This document shows positions 8,331-15,917 of a DNA stretch of 21,180 bases, in pieces. Below the pieces are notes generated by a model. The model did not search any database, was not told the origin of the DNA, and saw only the letters and a program-made list of their open reading frames with translations. Both the position numbers and the translations under genes were made by a program. How positions within the stretch are numbered: the first letter of the stretch is position 1; every line of letters starts with the position of its first letter. This DNA is from RGIG1959 sp045637645 (lineage in GTDB: Bacteria; Bacillota; Clostridia; Oscillospirales; Acutalibacteraceae): the NCBI GenBank assembly GCA_045637645.1, contig JAZTZV010000110.1:1-21180 (forward strand), given 5' to 3'.

Positions 8331-9094
8331 GCTTGTTTCCTCCACTTGGCAAAATACAACCGCATCGAATGCAGGTGGATCTTCAAAAAGCGCGCGCTTT
8401 TGCCGCTCGCCTTTTCCCACGCGTGCGTCACCGCCGTGTGCGGCACAAGCATCAGCTTGCCGTGTGACGCGGCGCGACGCGAAATATCCGCGTCTTCCAT
8501 GTACATGAAAAAGCGATCGTCAAAACCGCCCAGTTCACGAAACACGTCCGTGCGCCACAGCATAAAACAACCGGTGCAAAAGGTGATCGGAGTCGGGGCA
8601 TCAAACGTTTCGTTGCGACGCGTGTATGCGTCGCGCCATGTTCGAAACACGCCGCCGAAGCGCTCGAGTTGACCGGCGAACATGTACCGCCGTTTCGGGA
8701 GCACGCGCGGCACCGCTTGCGGTGTGCCGTCTGCGTTCAAAATCATCGGTGTTGCGAGCACCGCTTGCGCGTCGCTCTCAAGATACGCCGTCAGTGCCGT
8801 CAGCACGTCGGAATCAAACACGATGTCGGGATTGACGACCGCGTGATACGCCGATGTCAGGAGCGGCAACACACGATTGTGCGCCGCGCCGAAGCCGCGG
8901 TTTTCCTCCATCTCGACAAGTACCACCTGCGGGTAACGCTCGCGCACCAAATCGCAGGTGTTATCGGTGGAGTGGTTATCCACCACATACACCGTCAAAT
9001 CCACGCCTTTGGTCGCTTGAAACAAGCTGTCGAGCACCGTCGGAAGCTCGTTTGCGTTGTTGTAGGACACGATGCTGACCGATACCGCCTTCAA
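8327..9094 (-). CDS. GT2 family glycosyltransferase, WbbL-like, TTG start
   Basis: A 255-residue GT2 enzyme, first gene of the rhamnose operon. SIVSYNNANELP starts the fold; VVDNHSTDNT, EENRGFGAAHN and VVNPDI are nucleotide-sugar and metal-site segments. GGFDDRFFMYMEDADISRRA and HAWEKASGKS are typical of the WbbL group, which transfers rhamnose from dTDP-Rha to a lipid-linked GlcNAc acceptor. That acceptor is inference only. The start codon is TTG at 9094, supported by GGAGG 9 bases upstream and by the protein beginning at the expected point of the fold. Confidence 0.9.
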   Translation of the reverse strand: MKAVSVSIVSYNNANELPTVLDSLFQATKGVDLTVYVVDNHSTDNTCDLVRERYPQVVLVEMEENRGFGAAHNRVLPLLTSAYHAVVNPDIVFDSDVLTALTAYLESDAQAVLATPMILNADGTPQAVPRVLPKRRYMFAGQLERFGGVFRTWRDAYTRRNETFDAPTPITFCTGCFMLWRTDVFRELGGFDDRFFMYMEDADISRRAASHGKLMLVPHTAVTHAWEKASGKSARFLKIHLHSMRLYFAKWRKQA

Positions 9095-9100
9095 CGCCGC

Positions 9101-9108
9101 CGCCTCCT
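9101..9108 (-). promoter_or_regulatory. Ribosome binding site deciding a TTG start
   Basis: AAGGAGGC on the minus strand sits about 9 bases upstream of TTG at 9092-9094, the only start-type codon with proper spacing that keeps the complete GT2 N-terminus. Confidence 0.75.
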
Positions 9109-9155
9109 TTGGAGTTTTAGGAAAAAGTCACAATATCCCTATCGTATATAGAATC

Positions 9156-9184
9156 AGTATAGCACAGTATCCCCCAAAATACAA
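9156..9184 (-). promoter_or_regulatory. Promoter of the glycosyltransferase-rhamnose operon
   Basis: On the minus strand, TTGTAT (9179-9184) is separated by exactly 17 bases from TATACT (9156-9161), which is preceded by TGC, an extended -10. It lies about 60 bases upstream of the first glycosyltransferase and just downstream of the yitT-like gene. A sigma-A type promoter is the natural reading. Confidence 0.75.
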
Positions 9185-9212
9185 GGGTTGTTCGCGTTGT
9201 TTTCCAAAAGTT

Positions 9213-10061
9213 TCATGCAAACTTGTTTAAAAACCCCTCTCCAAACACCTGCTCGGTTGTGACGATCATCACAAACGCCGTCGGATCGATTTCATGCACC
9301 AATGTTCGAAGCGGTACAAGCTGGGTGCGACTGATCGCGCACAGCAACACCGTCGTCTGTTCGCCCGAATAGCCGCCACGTGCTTGCACGACCGTGATGC
9401 CGCGCGACAGTCGCGACGTGACCGCCATACACAGCGCATCGGCGCGTCGACTCACCACAAGCAGCAGGCGTCCTTCCTCGCGTCCGTAGAGCATGTGATC
9501 GATCAACAGTGATGATACAAACACCTGCACCGCCGCATACAACGCCGCTTGCAGCTCCCAAAACACCACCGCCGACAGCGCGATCACCACCGCATCAACT
9601 GCCAAGATCAACCGCCCCATCGACAAATGCGGGCGGCTTTGCCGCAATAACCCCGCCGCGATGTCGCTTCCGCCCGTTCCCGCTCCGCGAAGCATGATGA
9701 TCCCGATGCCGAAGCCCGACAGCAACCCGCCGCACAATGCCGCCAGCAACCGTTCGCCCTCAAACGGAGGCAACAGCGGCGCGCTGATATCCATGATCGC
9801 GGATGACAACACCACGACCGCCGCCGAGCGCAAGGCATACCCTTTCCCGAGACGCAAAAACGCCGCCGCCAACAGCGGCACATTCAACAGCAACACCGTC
9901 AACCCGACCGGTATTCCGCACAGCTCCTGCACGATAACCGCCAATCCCGCCGTGCCGCCCGGGGCAATATCGTGCGGCGCGGCAAACACCGACACCGACA
10001 ACGCAAAGCAAATGCTCCCGAGACTATAACAAAGCGTGTCCGTGATCCACCGATTTTTCAT
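9213..10061 (-). CDS. YitT family membrane protein (YitT plus DUF2179 domains)
   Basis: A 282-residue protein with an N-terminal multi-helix membrane region (about residues 8-195) and a C-terminal soluble DUF2179 domain (about 200-282). The loop GAGTGGSDIAAGLL is the hallmark of the YitT family. The end domain shows GITVVQARGGYSGEQTTVLLC, as in other members. Function in this family is not settled; transport has been proposed. ATG at 10061 is chosen because the hydrophobic region starts right after it; the frame is open for another 96 codons upstream, but that part is low-complexity and crosses a terminator and repeat. The ribosome binding site is weak (GGGTGATG). Confidence 0.9.
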   Translation of the reverse strand: MKNRWITDTLCYSLGSICFALSVSVFAAPHDIAPGGTAGLAVIVQELCGIPVGLTVLLLNVPLLAAAFLRLGKGYALRSAAVVVLSSAIMDISAPLLPPFEGERLLAALCGGLLSGFGIGIIMLRGAGTGGSDIAAGLLRQSRPHLSMGRLILAVDAVVIALSAVVFWELQAALYAAVQVFVSSLLIDHMLYGREEGRLLLVVSRRADALCMAVTSRLSRGITVVQARGGYSGEQTTVLLCAISRTQLVPLRTLVHEIDPTAFVMIVTTEQVFGEGFLNKFA

Positions 10062-10183
10062 TGTTTCATCACCCGCATTAGTATGCGCAAAACACATCGA
10101 TGTATGTGTGAATCGCCGTGACGGATGAGGGGCTGTCGCGTGAAACACGACCTTAACAGAACGGATAAATCCGTTCTCTACGC
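10062..10183. other. Intergenic gap upstream of the yitT-like gene
   Basis: No gene is visible. The gap holds an imperfect palindrome around ATCGATG (10091-10108), which might be an operator, a CATACT hexamer (complement of about 10081-10086) that could be a -10 without a good -35, and the palindromic repeat described at 10135-10177. Confidence 0.4.
10135..10177. repeat. Dispersed palindromic repeat copy
   Basis: GTCGCGTG-AAA-CACGAC (10135-10151) and the perfect palindrome AGAACGGAT-AA-ATCCGTTCT (10158-10177) occur together. Both have counterparts in the same family at 17178-17192 and 17220-17239, in the reverse overall order, so this copy is inverted relative to that one. It is intergenic and noncoding. 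Confidence 0.6.
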
Positions 10184-10214
10184 AAAAAAAACACCGAAGC
10201 CATTCGCTTCGGTG
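10184..10214 (-). terminator. Rho-independent terminator after the zinc-ribbon gene
   Basis: On the minus strand, CACCGAAGC and GCTTCGGTG (plus coordinates 10206-10214 and 10192-10200) form a 9-bp perfect stem, followed by eight T (10184-10191). It lies 20 bases past the stop and closes the obgE-mrnC-zinc-ribbon transcript. Confidence 0.92.
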
Positions 10215-10233
10215 CTTTTGATACACAGTTCGA

Positions 10234-10890
10234 TTATCGGCGTTTGTAGCCGCACTCGCATTTGGTTTTGTCGTTTTCGACATATTCGCCGCAACCCTTG
10301 CAAAACCATTTATCGGGCGGGAAAGCCGCTTCACTCGGTTCGTCGTCAAGCTTGATCGTCGTCGTTATCGGCTTCTTGCACTCGGTAACGTTGATGAACA
10401 CCTCACGACCGCAATGCTCGCAGCAATCGTCATCGTTGAGGTAGGTGGACTTGCCGCAGTATGGGCAAAATATTTTGCCGAGTTCCGCTTCGATCGCGAT
10501 CGTTTCGGGTTTCGGCGCGGATTTTGTCGCAGGCTTCGGAGCAGACGTTTTGGGCGCAGGTGCTTTCGGCGCAGGGGCGGTCTTCGCCACTTGCGGTTCG
10601 TCGTCGCCGAGCAAATGACAGCGCATGTCGTGTGCGTCGTCGATCAATTGCGCGAAGCCGCACACGAGCGCATGCAACAACGTCAAGATGATCAGCATGA
10701 TCGCCAACGGGATCAACGCCAACAGTATGTAGGAAACGGCCAAGAGGACGTCCTCAAAACCGCTGTTGATCGCGTTGAACAACAAGCCTAAGGCAAGCAC
10801 AATATACCCGATTGTTTCCGATGCTACCAACAAGCCGTACAAGATGCCGGCGCAAGTACGAATCAGATTTCCGAGCGACTGCGTTTTCAT
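10234..10890 (-). CDS. Membrane protein with C-terminal zinc ribbons, function unknown
   Basis: A 218-residue protein I cannot name. Residues about 11-37 and 46-79 form two hydrophobic segments with a short loop between. Residues 103-128 are a Pro/Ala/Lys-rich linker with repeated APKP-type units. The C-terminal part is cytoplasmic-looking and carries paired cysteines: CPYC (142-145) with CEHC (157-160), then CKGC (197-200) with CECG (211-214). These look like two zinc-ribbon modules, the second with a shortened last knuckle. The start lies 4 bp after the mrnC stop, so it is cotranscribed with obgE and mrnC. Zinc-ribbon membrane proteins of this general plan are common in Firmicutes, but their role is not established. 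Confidence 0.8.
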   Translation of the reverse strand: MKTQSLGNLIRTCAGILYGLLVASETIGYIVLALGLLFNAINSGFEDVLLAVSYILLALIPLAIMLIILTLLHALVCGFAQLIDDAHDMRCHLLGDDEPQVAKTAPAPKAPAPKTSAPKPATKSAPKPETIAIEAELGKIFCPYCGKSTYLNDDDCCEHCGREVFINVTECKKPITTTIKLDDEPSEAAFPPDKWFCKGCGEYVENDKTKCECGYKRR

Positions 10891-10894
10891 GACG

Positions 10895-11272
10895 TTATTC
10901 CCCCATCGCGATGTTGAACAATTCTTGCACGCGAGCGATATCCCCGCTCAGATACACATAGCCGAACAGCGTTTCGAGTCCCGTTGCGCGGTGATATTCC
11001 TCGCTGTTGCGCGCGGTATGCGCGTTGCGACCGCGTTTGAACACGGCAGCTTCCTTCTCGGTGAGAATCGGCATCAAGCGCTCCATCGCCTCGGCTTGCG
11101 CCTCGGCGCGCACGAGCTTGACCGCTTCGCGATGCAATTCACGGGGCGGGCGGTTGGCAAGGCACACAAGACGCTCGCGCACGAGCATTTCATACACGCC
11201 GTCGCCGACAAACGCGAGCGCCAGCGGACTGACGGTGCGCACATCCACTTCTTTGGGGTATAAACGTTCCAC
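10895..11272 (-). CDS. mrnC: Mini-ribonuclease III, GTG start
   Basis: A 125-residue RNase III catalytic domain without a double-stranded-RNA-binding domain. In Bacillus subtilis the homologue matures 23S rRNA ends. Motifs are LALAFVGDGVYEMLVRERL (17-35) with the catalytic acid Asp24, and EYHRATGLETLFGYVYL (92-108) with the second acidic site near Glu100. The start is GTG at 11272, with GAGGTGAGG placed correctly upstream and overlapping the obgE stop. In many Firmicutes this gene follows cysS; here it follows obgE, which joins two ribosome-maturation factors in one transcript. Confidence 0.93.
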   Translation of the reverse strand: MERLYPKEVDVRTVSPLALAFVGDGVYEMLVRERLVCLANRPPRELHREAVKLVRAEAQAEAMERLMPILTEKEAAVFKRGRNAHTARNSEEYHRATGLETLFGYVYLSGDIARVQELFNIAMGE

Positions 11273-11283
11273 GTAGCCTCACC

Positions 11284-12558
11284 TCAACGGATAAATTCAA
11301 ATTCAAAGTCGTACAGGCTCACGGTGTCGCCTTCCTGCACACCTGCATCTTCCAGTGCCTTGATCACGCCCGAAGACACCAACACACGTTGGAAATATTG
11401 CAAGCTCTCGTAATCGTCGACGTCGATCGTGCGCAAAATCGGCAACAGCCAATCCGCGCGCACCTCGAACACATCGTCATACACCGAGATTTGCGGCACA
11501 CGCTCATTCGCGAGTGCCTCAGGGTCGGGCAACACGATCGGATCGGGTTCGAACGCCTTGACAGGCGGCAACTCACGCAGCTTTTGCGCGCACGCAAAGA
11601 CGATTTCCTGCGTGCCGTGCGCGATCGGTGCCATCATCGGGTAATACTCATAGCCGCGCTCTTTCATCGCCTGCGCAAATGCCTCGAGTTGTTCGTCGGT
11701 GGCAAGGTCGCATTTGTTGCCCGCCACAATCATCGGCAGAGCGGCAAGCGACTCGCTGAACTTCGCAAGCTCGTCGTTGATGGTGTCGAAATCCGCAAGC
11801 GGATCGCGACCTTCGCTTCCCGCGACATCGACCACATGAACGAGCAAACGGCAACGCTCCACGTGACGCAGGAACGCATGGCCCAAGCCGACACCCTCGC
11901 TCGCGCCTTCGATGACACCGGGGATGTCCGCCATGACGAACGATTCGCCCTCACCCACGCGCACCACGCCGAGAACGGGCGACAGCGTCGTGAAATGGTA
12001 ATCGGCGATCACGGGTTTTGCTTCGCTGACAACCGACACCAGCGTCGATTTGCCGACGTTGGGGAAACCGATCAGACCCACGTCCGCAAGCAATTTGAGT
12101 TCCAAACGCACGCGGAATTGCTCACCCGGCACACCGGGTTTGGCAAAACGCGGCACTTGACGCGTCGGGGTGGCAAAATGGCTGTTGCCCCAGCCGCCGC
12201 GACCGCCCTTTGCGGCGATGAACGGCTCGTCCGACGACATATCCGCCATCAAGCGTCCGGTTTCGTCGTCGAAAATCAGCGTGCCGCGCGGCACCTTGAG
12301 GACGCAATCCTCGCCGTTTTTGCCAAAGCAACGCTTGCGGCCGCCTTGCTCGCCGTGACCCGCCGCGAACTTACGCTTATAGCGATAGTCGCTCAGCGTG
12401 TTGGCACCTTCGTCGACAACGAACACCACGTTGCCGCCTTTGCCGCCGTCGCCGCCGTCGGGACCGCCCGCCGCCACATATTTCTCGCGGTGGAACGACA
12501 CGGCACCGTTGCCGCCGTTGCCCGCGCGAATCTCCACGATCGCTTTATCAATAAACAT
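11284..12558 (-). CDS. obgE: GTPase Obg/CgtA, ribosome-assembly GTPase
   Basis: A 424-residue Obg GTPase involved in 50S maturation and stress signalling. The glycine-rich Obg fold spans residues 1-158, the G domain about 159-335 and the C-terminal OCT domain about 350-424. G motifs: GFPNVGKST (164-172), DIPGVIEGAS (211-220) and NKCD (281-284). The G5 position reads MMAPIAHG rather than the usual SA-containing form. AAAGGAGG precedes the ATG. The classical rplU-prp-rpmA-obgE order is kept, but a terminator stands between rpmA and obgE, so obgE may depend on read-through or a promoter I cannot see in the 119-bp gap. Confidence 0.97.
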   Translation of the reverse strand: MFIDKAIVEIRAGNGGNGAVSFHREKYVAAGGPDGGDGGKGGNVVFVVDEGANTLSDYRYKRKFAAGHGEQGGRKRCFGKNGEDCVLKVPRGTLIFDDETGRLMADMSSDEPFIAAKGGRGGWGNSHFATPTRQVPRFAKPGVPGEQFRVRLELKLLADVGLIGFPNVGKSTLVSVVSEAKPVIADYHFTTLSPVLGVVRVGEGESFVMADIPGVIEGASEGVGLGHAFLRHVERCRLLVHVVDVAGSEGRDPLADFDTINDELAKFSESLAALPMIVAGNKCDLATDEQLEAFAQAMKERGYEYYPMMAPIAHGTQEIVFACAQKLRELPPVKAFEPDPIVLPDPEALANERVPQISVYDDVFEVRADWLLPILRTIDVDDYESLQYFQRVLVSSGVIKALEDAGVQEGDTVSLYDFEFEFIR

Positions 12559-12627
12559 ACCGATTGGCCTCCTTTACGAACCGTTTTTCGACATCCCCTT
12601 GCGTTTTTAAGAGGACCCGTGCTTACC

Positions 12628-12657
12628 AAAAATCCCCATCGGCGAACCGATGGGGAT
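12628..12657 (-). terminator. Rho-independent terminator after rpmA
   Basis: On the minus strand, ATCCCCATCGG and CCGATGGGGAT pair perfectly around TTCG (plus coordinates 12632-12642 and 12647-12657), followed by a T run (12628-12632). It lies 20 bases past the rpmA stop, so the ribosomal protein operon is at least partly uncoupled from obgE. Confidence 0.9.
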
Positions 12658-12677
12658 GAATGGAATCAAAGCAATTC

Positions 12678-12959
12678 TTATTGCTCCGTGTACACGCAAA
12701 CGCGCTTGCGGTCTTTGCCCATGCGCTCGAAACGCACGATGCCGTCCGCCGTCGCAAACAGCGTGTCATCGGAACCGATGCCCACATTGGTACCCGGATG
12801 GATATGGGTGCCGCGTTGACGCACAAGGATGTTGCCCGCGAGGACAAATTGACCGTCGGCGCGCTTCACGCCAAGACGCTTGGACTCGGAATCGCGGCCG
12901 TTCTTGGTCGAGCCCATACCTTTCTTATGTGCAAACAGTTGCAGATTGATTTTCAACAT
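12678..12959 (-). CDS. rpmA: 50S ribosomal protein L27 with cleavable N-terminal leader
   Basis: A 93-residue L27 protein that sits near the peptidyl-transferase centre. The start MLKINLQLFAHKKG is the Firmicutes-type extension. In Staphylococcus aureus the matching leader is cut after LQFF by the protease Prp so that the N-terminal tail can reach the P site. Here the residue before the Phe is Leu (NLQLF-A). KRLGVKRADGQ and GTHIHPG are core L27 motifs. GGAGGTG supports the ATG at 12959. The prp gene lies directly upstream, 5 bp away. Confidence 0.97.
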   Translation of the reverse strand: MLKINLQLFAHKKGMGSTKNGRDSESKRLGVKRADGQFVLAGNILVRQRGTHIHPGTNVGIGSDDTLFATADGIVRFERMGKDRKRVCVYTEQ

Positions 12960-12964
12960 AGGGT

Positions 12965-13285
12965 TCACACCTCCGTATTTTTTACAGTAATGATCTTCGG
13001 GTGGTCGGCGGCAAGAGCCTCCAGATGCAAGCGCAAGCCTTCCAAAAGAAGACGGCACTTGACGGCATCGTTGCGCCGTAAACGCAGAGTCATGAGTCCG
13101 TCGGCGGTTTCAAGCGCCAAGGGTTCGACCTCTGCGATGTCGGTGACGGCATTGACGGTGAGATACACCGCCGAGCTGACCGCCGCGCACAGCAAGCTGA
13201 CGCCGCTGTCGTCGGGGGTATCGTGGCCGTTAACGGCAAAGCCGACGACCGTGTCATCCGACACGAAAAATTGACAGGTGATCAT
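12965..13285 (-). CDS. prp: Ribosomal-processing cysteine protease Prp
   Basis: A 106-residue protein of the Prp (YsxB) family, located between rplU and rpmA as is standard in Firmicutes. The catalytic pair fits: His21 in NGHD and Cys33 in SLLCAAVSSAV. It removes the N-terminal leader of L27. GHA is more usual than the GHD seen here. The C-terminal half is divergent but keeps the pattern of a small alpha/beta protein. The ribosome binding site is weak, and the start is 7 bp after the rplU stop, so coupling to L21 translation is likely. Confidence 0.9.
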   Translation of the reverse strand: MITCQFFVSDDTVVGFAVNGHDTPDDSGVSLLCAAVSSAVYLTVNAVTDIAEVEPLALETADGLMTLRLRRNDAVKCRLLLEGLRLHLEALAADHPKIITVKNTEV

Positions 13286-13292
13286 CGCTCGA

Positions 13293-13604
13293 TTACGCGT
13301 TGATCGCTTCGATCTTCACCTTCGTGTACGGCTGACGATGACCGAGTTTACGTTGCTTACCCTTCTTGGGCTTGTAGGTAAAGACGGTGATCTTCTTCGC
13401 TTTGCCGTTTTTGAGGACTTTGGCTTCGACCGTTGCGCCCGCGACATACGGATCGCCCACAGTGATGGTCTCGTCGTTGCTCACCGCGATGACTTTGTCA
13501 AAAGTCACGGTGGTTTCCGCTTCGGCATCCAGTTTCTCGATGAACAGCTCGTCGCCGCTGGTCACTTTGTACTGCTTGCCGCCGGTTTCGATAATGGCGT
13601 ACAT
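13293..13604 (-). CDS. rplU: 50S ribosomal protein L21
   Basis: A 103-residue L21 protein, binding 23S rRNA. MYAIIETGGKQYKV at the N-terminus and the C-terminal GHRQPYTKVKIEAI stretch, rich in Lys and Arg, are diagnostic. It is the first gene of the rplU-prp-rpmA operon. An AGGTAGGAA ribosome binding site lies upstream, and the 5' leader of about 75 bases can fold (see separate entry). Confidence 0.97.
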   Translation of the reverse strand: MYAIIETGGKQYKVTSGDELFIEKLDAEAETTVTFDKVIAVSNDETITVGDPYVAGATVEAKVLKNGKAKKITVFTYKPKKGKQRKLGHRQPYTKVKIEAINA

Positions 13605-13639
13605 ACTTAGTTCCTACCTTTACATTAGACTCGCTGACA

Positions 13640-13671
13640 ATGGGCGGAGCGTCGCTCACTTTCAAGCCCAC
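13640..13671 (-). promoter_or_regulatory. Candidate structured leader of rplU mRNA
   Basis: In the leader between promoter and rplU start, GTGGGC and GCCCAT pair (plus coordinates 13666-13671 and 13640-13645), enclosing a nested GAGC-GAC-GCTC stem (13647-13657). B. subtilis rplU has an L21 leader that is thought to be autoregulatory. I have not aligned this to that consensus, so the link is inference. Confidence 0.4.
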
Positions 13672-13688
13672 TTCATGCGGCAACCGCA

Positions 13689-13717
13689 AGTATATCACAC
13701 AAATGCGTGCTTGTCAA
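13689..13717 (-). promoter_or_regulatory. Consensus promoter of rplU-prp-rpmA
   Basis: On the minus strand a perfect TTGACA (13712-13717) and TATACT (13689-13694) are spaced by 17 bases, as expected for a strong sigma-A promoter of a ribosomal protein operon. The -35 begins only 5 bases past the stop codon of the preceding surface-protein gene, so there is no room for a terminator. Confidence 0.93.
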
Positions 13718-13722
13718 CACTT

Positions 13723-14394
13723 TTATTGCGGTTTTTTCTTGGAGGTGACGGCGCGAACAACCATCAAGAATAGCAACATCACAATCATCGCGCCGAGTGA
13801 GACAAGCACGATCCAAACCCACGACGGAAGACCGTCGGAATCTTCATACAACGTTTTTTGCGTCGTGGCCTTGAACACCCACGACAGCGTCGACGCATCC
13901 GCGTTCGGGTCGCCCGCGTACGCGTAGCGGCAACGGAGCTTCACGGTGTAGATATGCTCCTCGCCGGGTGCCATCGAATCAAACGCGATTTTCAAGCCGC
14001 CCTCTTCGTCGTTGATGTGGGCATAGGTGTTGTCGAACAACACCTTGTCGCCTTCGGTCACAACCAGTTCGAGCTGGTTGAGATACGCCATCTTCGCTTC
14101 GTTTCCGTAGGGAAGCGTCACGCCGTCGAGCTCCATCGAGGCATTGTAGTTGCTGTCGTTGCGCACAATCAATGTGCCCTCGGTGTAATCCTCGCCCGCA
14201 CGCAACACGGGATATTCCCAAAACGTGGGCGTTGTCGGCATTTCACTGATCATGCCGTAGGTTTCGCTCATTTGCAGGAAATAGACCTTCGAGAGCGTTT
14301 GCATGCTTTCGGGTTGCTCGGCAAACGCCGTCAGCGGCATCGACGCCAGCATCAGCGCACACAGCAGGATCGCTGCCAAACGTTTTACAGTCAT
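13723..14394 (-). CDS. Secreted single-pass membrane protein, function unknown
   Basis: A 223-residue protein I cannot name. Residues 1-25 form a signal peptide ending AFA. The exported part (about 26-190) looks like a beta-sandwich; phrases such as GTLIVRNDSNYNA and SMAPGEEHIYTVKLRCRY resemble the last strands of TasA/camelysin-like or Ig-like surface domains, but the match is by eye. Residues 191-214 are one membrane helix, followed by SKKKPQ, so the C-terminus is inside the cell. There is no sortase motif. The ATG overlaps the LamG gene stop by 4 bp and has GGAGGGG upstream, so the two proteins are probably made together and may form a complex. Confidence 0.8.
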   Translation of the reverse strand: MTVKRLAAILLCALMLASMPLTAFAEQPESMQTLSKVYFLQMSETYGMISEMPTTPTFWEYPVLRAGEDYTEGTLIVRNDSNYNASMELDGVTLPYGNEAKMAYLNQLELVVTEGDKVLFDNTYAHINDEEGGLKIAFDSMAPGEEHIYTVKLRCRYAYAGDPNADASTLSWVFKATTQKTLYEDSDGLPSWVWIVLVSLGAMIVMLLFLMVVRAVTSKKKPQ

Positions 14395-15611
14395 GCTTGC
14401 TCCCCTCCTTCATCGCCTTGCTCTTGCTGAGCGGCTTTCATTTCCTGTTCTTCTTTTTCTTTTTGTTCTTCCGTCAAGAAACGCTCATGCTCTTCGCGAC
14501 GTTTTTGGATCGCCGCCTCTTTAATGCTCACGGCGGGCTTCTCATCCTCGTTTTCCGCCGTCGCTTTCGGTGCTTGTTGACGGATACTGCTTTCATACAT
14601 ATTGACAACCACCGTCAGCACGATGAAGAACGCGGTCAAAGCGACACCTGCCGCAAACGCAACAAGCGGAATGCCGAGAGGGCCGTCGTTGCGATCGGGC
14701 GGTTGGGATGTCGGCGCTGTGGACACGGTCGCCTCTGCGGCGCTCGTGGGCATATACACCGACTGCGTCGTCGTGGCGGCGGCGGGATTCTTAAACGACT
14801 CCACATTGCCCGTTTGCATCAACGCGGCGATCTCCTGCACATTCAGTGCGCGGTCGAACATCATCATATCATCCACAAGCGCATGCAACAGCGGGTCACC
14901 CCACAAGCCGCCGCCGATGAACATCGAATCCGCGGACATTTGCACGATCGGTACCAAGAAGATCTCTTCGAGCACCAAGTTGCCGTCCACGTACAGCTTC
15001 ACGCTCGCGGCATCGGTCACGACCGCCACGTGGTGCCACTCATTTTGCGGCAAGCCGAAATGGCTTTTGTTCGGCGAGGCACCCGTATACGATTTCAACG
15101 TGTAGTTCTCTTCGCCGTCGGAGCGGAAATACTCCATGTAAACACCGTCAAGGATGCCGTCGGCGTTGGACTCCGAGGTATCCTTCGCGTGAGGCGACAC
15201 GGTCAAATAGCAATCCATACCCGATTCAATGGTGAACAGGCGTTGCCAATAAGCATCATTCGGCTTTTTCTCGTCTTTTGTGCCTTGGAAATTGATCCAA
15301 GTCGAGAACGTCATTTGCGACATGCGCAGTTGGTTGTAGCCGATTTGGAGATATTCACTCGTGCCGTTGAGCGACAGTGCCTTGCCGTGCACACCGTCGT
15401 CCACCCATTTCATGCTGTCCTTGGGTTGCTCCTCGCCGTTTTTGAAATATCCCACATATTCGGATGTGGCACCCGGCTCGGTCGCAATCACAAGGCAATC
15501 GTTATTTTCAAAGCCTTGCGTATCATCCGCCGCCGCCGACAACGGCAACGCCGCCAGCAACAGCATCAGTGCCGCGGCGATCGCGGCATATTTCTGCATC
15601 GTTTTCATCAT
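14391..15611 (-). CDS. LamG-domain single-pass membrane protein
   Basis: A 406-residue protein. Residues 1-27 are a signal peptide. Residues about 70-262 form a concanavalin-like LamG/laminin-G fold: GKALSLNGTSEYLQI, MTFSTWINFQG, EWHHVAVVTD, VKLYVDGNLV and DDMMMFDRALNVQEI are its typical strands. Such domains bind glycans or proteins at the cell surface. A Thr/Ser/Pro-rich linker (about 275-310) leads to a membrane helix (312-337) and a cytoplasmic tail (338-406) rich in Glu, Lys and Gln, likely helical or coiled coil. The large charged inner tail suggests signalling or contact with a cytoplasmic partner, possibly the kinase encoded upstream. GGAGGG supports ATG at 15611; ATG at 15608 is also possible. 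Confidence 0.85.
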   Translation of the reverse strand: MMKTMQKYAAIAAALMLLLAALPLSAAADDTQGFENNDCLVIATEPGATSEYVGYFKNGEEQPKDSMKWVDDGVHGKALSLNGTSEYLQIGYNQLRMSQMTFSTWINFQGTKDEKKPNDAYWQRLFTIESGMDCYLTVSPHAKDTSESNADGILDGVYMEYFRSDGEENYTLKSYTGASPNKSHFGLPQNEWHHVAVVTDAASVKLYVDGNLVLEEIFLVPIVQMSADSMFIGGGLWGDPLLHALVDDMMMFDRALNVQEIAALMQTGNVESFKNPAAATTTQSVYMPTSAAEATVSTAPTSQPPDRNDGPLGIPLVAFAAGVALTAFFIVLTVVVNMYESSIRQQAPKATAENEDEKPAVSIKEAAIQKRREEHERFLTEEQKEKEEQEMKAAQQEQGDEGGEQA

Positions 15612-15631
15612 GTATGTCCCTCCGTTTGCAC

Positions 15632-15898
15632 TCATTCCGCCAACAGGCCGTTCTCGCGCAACAACTGCACAAAGCGGGCAACGTCCGCCGTCGCGCGCGC
15701 TTGCTCGACGTCATATGTTTCAAGCAGTTGCGCCACCAACGTTTCCTCGGTTTGCGCGGTTTGCAAGCATTTCCATAAAAATGCGCCCGTCTCGTTGAGC
15801 GAGATCATGCCGCGCAGATCGACAGATGCCTGCCCGATCGGCACGACCACGTTCGTGTCGCCGAGCGTACGCAACAAGAATCCTTCTTTGATGGTCAT
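15632..15898 (-). CDS. PqqD family protein (RiPP recognition element fold)
   Basis: An 88-residue small winged-helix-type protein of the PqqD family. The central ISLNETGAFLWKCL (32-45) is the family hallmark, followed by a helical part (EETLVAQLLETYDVE) and a C-terminal helix ending LRENGLLAE. PqqD-like domains bind leader peptides in the biosynthesis of ribosomally made modified peptides (RiPPs). Many Firmicutes carry them outside complete RiPP clusters. Here the neighbours are an HprK-like kinase upstream and a LamG protein downstream; no radical SAM enzyme, cyclase or precursor peptide is visible in the window. A ribosome binding site with AAGGTGA precedes the ATG. Confidence 0.88.
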   Translation of the reverse strand: MTIKEGFLLRTLGDTNVVVPIGQASVDLRGMISLNETGAFLWKCLQTAQTEETLVAQLLETYDVEQARATADVARFVQLLRENGLLAE

Positions 15899-15917
15899 TG
15901 TGTGTCACCTTACCTTT

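Noticed and set aside
11389..12819. Plus-strand frame of 476 codons over obgE
   Set aside because: Antisense to a complete Obg protein, and it runs past the rpmA terminator without any domain.
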